Assembly (NCBI RefSeq): GCF_014837175.1
Contig: NZ_JACYFR010000003.1
Coordinates: forward strand, 62,001-126,000
Reading direction: 5' to 3'
DNA from: Cellulomonas sp. JH27-2
GTDB lineage: Bacteria > Actinomycetota > Actinomycetes > Actinomycetales > Cellulomonadaceae
DNA: 64,000 nucleotides
Under the pieces are notes generated by a model. That model made no database searches, was not told the DNA's origin, and worked only from the letters and a program-made list of their open reading frames with translations. Shown piece after piece: positions 59,292 to 64,000 of the stretch (the stretch's first letter is position 1; each line of letters starts with the position of its first letter). The position numbers and the translations under genes were made by a program.

Positions 59292-59390
59292 CGCCGCCAA
59301 CCCGCCCCACTTGGGACAGAAGTGCCCTTCTGGGACGCGATCGGCGTCACACCCGTTCACTCACGTCACAGGTGGGGCGGGTTGGCGGCG
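59292..59390. repeat. 19-bp inverted repeat enclosing 61 bases between gntK and an MFS gene
   Basis: CGCCGCCAACCCGCCCCAC (59292-59310) is the exact reverse complement of 59372-59390. The enclosed segment contains a smaller hairpin (AGAAG-TGCC-CTTCT). It lies between two divergent genes, so it is not a terminator of either. It could be a small mobile element remnant, a structured RNA or a binding region. No target-site duplication is obvious. Confidence 0.75.
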
Positions 59391-59423
59391 CCGCCCGCGG
59401 CCGGGCCGTCCGGGGGCCGGAAC

Positions 59424-59429
59424 TAAACT
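59424..59429 (+). promoter_or_regulatory. -10 element of a probable leaderless promoter (TAAACT)
   Basis: TAAACT lies six bases before the GTG of the MFS gene at 59436, the spacing expected for a leaderless actinobacterial transcript. No ribosome binding site precedes this GTG. Confidence 0.6.
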
Positions 59430-59435
59430 CGGTCG

Positions 59436-60719
59436 GTGCCTTCCCTCGTCGTCGACACGACGCCGCTTCGCATCAGCCCGCCGTTCCGCCGCCTGTGGTG
59501 GGGGCTGTCGATCTCGAACCTCGGCACGCAGCTCACGGTCGTCGCGGTGGGCCTGCAGGTGTACGACATCACCGGGTCCACGTTCTCCGTCGGCATCCTG
59601 GGGCTGTTCGCGCTGTTCCCGCTGATCGTGTTCGGGCTGTACGGCGGGGCGATCAGCGACCACTACGACCGCCGCAAGGTGGCACTCGTCGCATCGCTGG
59701 TGAGCTGGGTGGTGATCCTCGCGCTCGCGGTGCAGGGGTGGGCCGACAACCAGCAGGTGTGGATCCTGTTCGTGCTGGTCGCGCTGCAGTCGGGCGCCAA
59801 CGCGGTCAACTCGCCGGCGCGCGGCGCGATCATCCCGCGGCTGCTGGATCCGAAGCTCATGCCCGCGGCCAACGCGCTGCAGGCCATCGGCTTCCAGACC
59901 GCGCTGACGGTCGGCCCGCTGCTGGGCGCCGCGCTGGTGGCCGCGTTCGACTACGGCGTCGCCTACACCGCCGACGCCATCTTGTTCACCTTCGCGCTCA
60001 GCGCCGTGTTCCGCTTGCCGCCGGTCCCGCCCGAGCCGTCGGAGAACCGTCGCAAGCGCGTCGGGCTCGGGTCGGTGCTCGACGGCCTGCGCTACCTGGG
60101 CACGCAGCGCAACGTGCGCATGACGTTCGCGGTGGACCTCATCGCGATGGTCGTGGCGATGCCCCGAGTCGTGTTCCCGGCCGTCGGGATCTGGTACCTG
60201 GGCGGCGGCGCGACGACGACCGGCGTGCTGACCGCCGCGATCGCGGTCGGCGCCGTGACGTCCGGCCTGTTCTCGGGCGGCCTCGCGCGCGTGCGCTGGC
60301 AGGGGCGCGTCATCACCGGCGCGATCACCGGCTGGGGGCTGTCGGTGACGGCGTTCGGGCTGGTGCTCGTGGCGGTGGGTCGGGACAAGCCCGACCACGT
60401 GCTGTGGGCCGCGCTCGCCATCGCGTGCTGCACGCTGGTGGCCGCCGGGGCGTCCGACGAGATCAGCGCGATCTTCCGCCAGACCATCCTGCAGACCGCC
60501 ACGCCCGACGACATGCGCGGGCGGCTTCAGGGCGTTTTCCTGGTGGTCGTCGCGGGTGGCCCGCGCCTGGGTGACCTGTGGATCGGGTCGATGTCCGAGT
60601 GGGTGGGCGAGGGGTGGGCGGTCGTGATCGGCGGCGTGCTGTGCGTGCTGCTCCTGTGGCTGCTGGTGCGCAGCCAGCGGTCGTTCTGGAACTACGATGC
60701 GCGCCACCCGGTTCCCTGA
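59436..60719 (+). CDS. MFS transporter (EntS-like exporter)
   Basis: This 427-residue membrane protein with 10-12 hydrophobic segments starts PPFRRLWWGLSISNLGTQLTVVAVGLQVYDITGSTFSVGILGLFALFPLIVFGLYGGAISDHYDRRKV, with the MFS motif A (GGAISDHYDRRK). It resembles EntS-type (enterobactin exporter) and macrolide-efflux proteins. In a window that also has an iron-regulated siderophore protein, siderophore export is possible but unproven. Confidence 0.9.
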   Translation: MPSLVVDTTPLRISPPFRRLWWGLSISNLGTQLTVVAVGLQVYDITGSTFSVGILGLFALFPLIVFGLYGGAISDHYDRRKVALVASLVSWVVILALAVQGWADNQQVWILFVLVALQSGANAVNSPARGAIIPRLLDPKLMPAANALQAIGFQTALTVGPLLGAALVAAFDYGVAYTADAILFTFALSAVFRLPPVPPEPSENRRKRVGLGSVLDGLRYLGTQRNVRMTFAVDLIAMVVAMPRVVFPAVGIWYLGGGATTTGVLTAAIAVGAVTSGLFSGGLARVRWQGRVITGAITGWGLSVTAFGLVLVAVGRDKPDHVLWAALAIACCTLVAAGASDEISAIFRQTILQTATPDDMRGRLQGVFLVVVAGGPRLGDLWIGSMSEWVGEGWAVVIGGVLCVLLLWLLVRSQRSFWNYDARHPVP

Positions 60720-60741
60720 CCTGCTGTTCTCCTGACAGCCC

Positions 60742-60757
60742 GGCGGATCGATCCGCC
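60742..60757. promoter_or_regulatory. 16-bp perfect palindrome GGCGGATCGATCCGCC
   Basis: A perfect palindrome lies 23 bases after the MFS stop and 93 bases before the peptidase start. It can be a protein-binding site or part of a terminator; the lack of a loop favours protein binding. No identical copy was noticed elsewhere. Confidence 0.4.
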
Positions 60758-60849
60758 CGCGGGCGTACCGCGGACGCGACCACGGGTGGATGCACGTCGC
60801 GACCGGAGGGGGACGACGCGGCGGGCCGCCGGCGGCGATCGTGGTCGGT

Positions 60850-61464
60850 ATGACGATCTACGTGCACGGCCGCTCCGAGGGCCAGCTCCGCCGGCGTCGG
60901 CGCACGACGACGGTCGTCGTCGTGCTCGTCGTCGCCGGGCTCCTGGCGGGTGGCTGGCACCTCGGGTCGACGGCACGCGCCGAAGCGGACGACGCCTCGG
61001 CCGCGCCCGTGTCCGCCGCGGAGGCGGTGACGCTCACGTCGGCGCAGAAGGCCGCGGCGAAGCGCGCGGTCGCCCGAGACCCGCAGCTCGCGGCGCTGGA
61101 CCGGACGCTCGCGCTGCGGTTCGCACGCGCGCAGGTCGCGGCGGCGGCCGACGGGGTCACGCTCACGCTGACGTCGGGCAAGCGGAGCGCCGCGAAGCAG
61201 GACGAGCTCGTCGCCGACGCCGTCGAGAAGTACGGCAGCACCGCGAAGGCGCACCGGTTCGTGCTGCCGCCGGACAAGTCGTCACACGTGCAGGGACTGG
61301 CCGTGGACGTCGGCCCCACCGAGGGTGCGCTCTGGCTGGGTGAGCACGGGCTCGCGTTCGGGCTGTGCCGCACCTATGCCAACGAGGTGTGGCACTTCGA
61401 GAAGCTGCCCGCCGGCCGGACGACGTGCAAGAAGATGCATCCCGACTCGTCGTGGGGGTGGTGA
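60850..61464 (+). CDS. M15 family D-alanyl-D-alanine carboxypeptidase (VanY-like), exported
   Basis: This 204-residue protein has a membrane anchor (about residues 20-40, TVVVVLVVAGLLAGGWHLG) after an Arg-rich start. A spacer and a VanY-type peptidase domain follow. Zinc ligands and the catalytic Glu are in SSHVQGLAVDVG (SxHxxGxAxD) and EVWHFE (ExWHxE). It should trim D-Ala from peptidoglycan precursors at the cell surface. The domain is short for the family. It converges on the xylanase gene. Confidence 0.88.
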   Translation: MTIYVHGRSEGQLRRRRRTTTVVVVLVVAGLLAGGWHLGSTARAEADDASAAPVSAAEAVTLTSAQKAAAKRAVARDPQLAALDRTLALRFARAQVAAAADGVTLTLTSGKRSAAKQDELVADAVEKYGSTAKAHRFVLPPDKSSHVQGLAVDVGPTEGALWLGEHGLAFGLCRTYANEVWHFEKLPAGRTTCKKMHPDSSWGW

Positions 61465-61524
61465 CCGGACCAGAACCTGGGGTCGCACGCGCCGGAGGGG
61501 GCGTGCGCGGCCGACGACGACACG

Positions 61525-61569
61525 AGGGCGGGTGTGGTGCGTGGACCTCCCACGCACCACACCCGCCCT
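61525..61569. terminator. 20-bp perfect hairpin between peptidase and xylanase genes
   Basis: AGGGCGGGTGTGGTGCGTGG (61525-61544) pairs perfectly with 61550-61569 around a five-base loop. It lies between two convergent stops and is the clearest bidirectional terminator in the window, although it has no long U-tract. Confidence 0.85.
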
Positions 61570-61613
61570 TCGTCCTGCTCAGGCCTGATGTGCCCAGGCC
61601 TGCCGTGCTCACC

Positions 61614-63235
<1,622 letters not shown>

Positions 63236-63237
63236 GG

Positions 63238-63257
63238 GCGCGCAGGTTGCTGCGCGC
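63238..63257. terminator. GCGCGCAG-GTTG-CTGCGCGC hairpin
   Basis: An eight-base perfect stem with a four-base loop lies about 90 bases past the MFS stop on the minus strand and just before the xylanase palindrome. It is a candidate terminator for the MFS gene; without a U-tract this is uncertain. Confidence 0.45.
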
Positions 63258-63345
63258 GGCCGGTCCCGGGAGGGAGGCAGACGGAGCGGATGGTTGGCCG
63301 CCGGCGCGGTGGCCGCCGGTGGGCGGGTGGGCGGCGGCGAGGGGG

Positions 63346-64000
63346 TCAGGGCTGGGGGCGCGTGCGGTCGTGCTCGACACACTCGGCCAGCTCGGCGGCA
63401 GCGACCGCCGCCCCGCCCGTCGCCGACGGAGACTCGGGCTCGATCGCGTCGTGGACGTGGCCGTCGTGCCGCCCGCGCAGGGTCCGGTAGCCGGCCAGCA
63501 CCGCGATCACCGCGACCGCCGCCGACACCATCGCCACCCGGAACCCGCCGTGCGACCCGTGCGCGTCGATCTGCGCCCCGGCGATCGACGACCCCACCGA
63601 GACCCCGACCCCCAGCGAGGTCCCCACCCAGGTCAGGCCTTCGGTCAGCCGCTCGGGCGCGACCAGCTGCTGCACCATCCCGTTGCCGTTGATGAGGGTC
63701 GGCGCGATCGCGAACCCGGTGACGAACATGACCGCCGCCAGCACGGGCAGCGAGTGCACGAAGAAGAAGAGCGTGACCCCGGCCGCGAGCGCCACGGTGC
63801 CGGTCGCGAAGCGCTGGTGCAGCGGCCGTTTCCAGTGCCGCGTGCCGTAGAGCAGGCCGGACAGCAGCGAGCCGGCGGCGAAGACCGCGAGCACGGGGCC
63901 GGCCAGGCTCTTCTTGCCGGCCTCGTCGGCGAACGCGACCGTGGACACGTCGTTGGCGCCGAACAACGAGCCCATCCCGACGAAGACCAGCATGAGCACG
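63346..64000 (-). CDS. MFS transporter, C-terminal part (5' end outside window)
   Basis: This frame is open to the right edge, so only the C-terminal ~218 residues are visible. About six hydrophobic segments are seen, including SLFGANDVSTVAFADEAGKKSLAGPVLAVFAAGSLLSGLLYG and VMFVTGFAIAPTLINGNGMVQQLVAPERLTEGLTW. This matches the second half of an MFS protein. The cytoplasmic tail is Ala/Glu-rich with HDGHVHDAIEPES. The substrate cannot be told. Confidence 0.85.
   Translation of the reverse strand, partial: VLMLVFVGMGSLFGANDVSTVAFADEAGKKSLAGPVLAVFAAGSLLSGLLYGTRHWKRPLHQRFATGTVALAAGVTLFFFVHSLPVLAAVMFVTGFAIAPTLINGNGMVQQLVAPERLTEGLTWVGTSLGVGVSVGSSIAGAQIDAHGSHGGFRVAMVSAAVAVIAVLAGYRTLRGRHDGHVHDAIEPESPSATGGAAVAAAELAECVEHDRTRPQP

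Noticed and set aside
59292..59390. Insertion sequence ends
   Set aside because: The 61 bases between the arms cannot encode a transposase and no target-site duplication is visible, so I list it only as an inverted-repeat element.

Overview
The window is GC-rich chromosomal DNA from an actinobacterium, most likely Cellulomonas or a close relative. The evidence is the codon use, the F420- and deazaflavin-dependent enzymes, leaderless promoters, a DtxR/IdeR-type iron box, a SAM-IV riboswitch, and a secreted GH10 xylanase with a Pro-Thr linker and C-terminal CBM2 that strongly resembles Cellulomonas Cex. No tRNA, rRNA, CRISPR array, insertion sequence or prophage was seen. About 64 protein genes are called; those at both edges are truncated.

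Layout. 1-3.8 kb: SbcCD nuclease. 3.8-8.5 kb: envelope genes, including two paralogous secreted HNH (DUF1524) nucleases flanking a DUF2993 lipid-binding protein and an M50-like membrane protease. 8.7-20.5 kb: housekeeping and accessory genes (glyceroporin, deazaflavin enzyme, YciO-UdgB pair, FKBP lipoprotein, a VapBC-like toxin-antitoxin pair with a visible operator, F420 oxidoreductase, ferritin-VIT iron protein, siderophore-interacting protein under an iron box).

20.5-38.1 kb: an L-rhamnoside utilisation island. A LacI regulator controls a CUT1 ABC transporter followed by GH78 alpha-L-rhamnosidase and GH3 glycosidase genes that lack signal peptides, so the glycoside is probably imported and then cleaved in the cytoplasm. 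A NodD-like LysR gene follows. A second LacI gene lies among rhamnose isomerase, rhamnulokinase, the bifunctional rhamnulose-1-P aldolase/lactaldehyde dehydrogenase and an L-lactate-oxidase-type enzyme. The same palindrome (TGAATCGATTCA) lies before both catabolic operons. Next to the island is a truncated esterase remnant.

38.4-42.5 kb: small redox and regulatory genes. 42.5-53.6 kb: the most interesting region. A consensus promoter, a SAM-IV riboswitch and an unlisted 35-codon leader ORF ending in Cys-rich codons precede a nine-gene run: two flavin monooxygenases, a DUF1684 protein, a GNAT acetyltransferase, a polar-amino-acid ABC transporter, a sarcosine-oxidase-like flavoenzyme and a third luciferase-like monooxygenase. 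A convergent pair of flavin reductases faces it. The content parallels the Bacillus ytm/ytn (S-alkyl-cysteine salvage) operon but under dual methionine/cysteine RNA control; I read it as an organosulfur amino-acid salvage system.

53.7-64 kb: epoxide hydrolase and WYL regulator, amino-acid permease, gluconokinase, MFS transporters, a secreted M15 peptidase and the xylanase, which has a perfect 20-bp palindrome upstream. Convergent gene pairs are mostly separated by long perfect hairpins.
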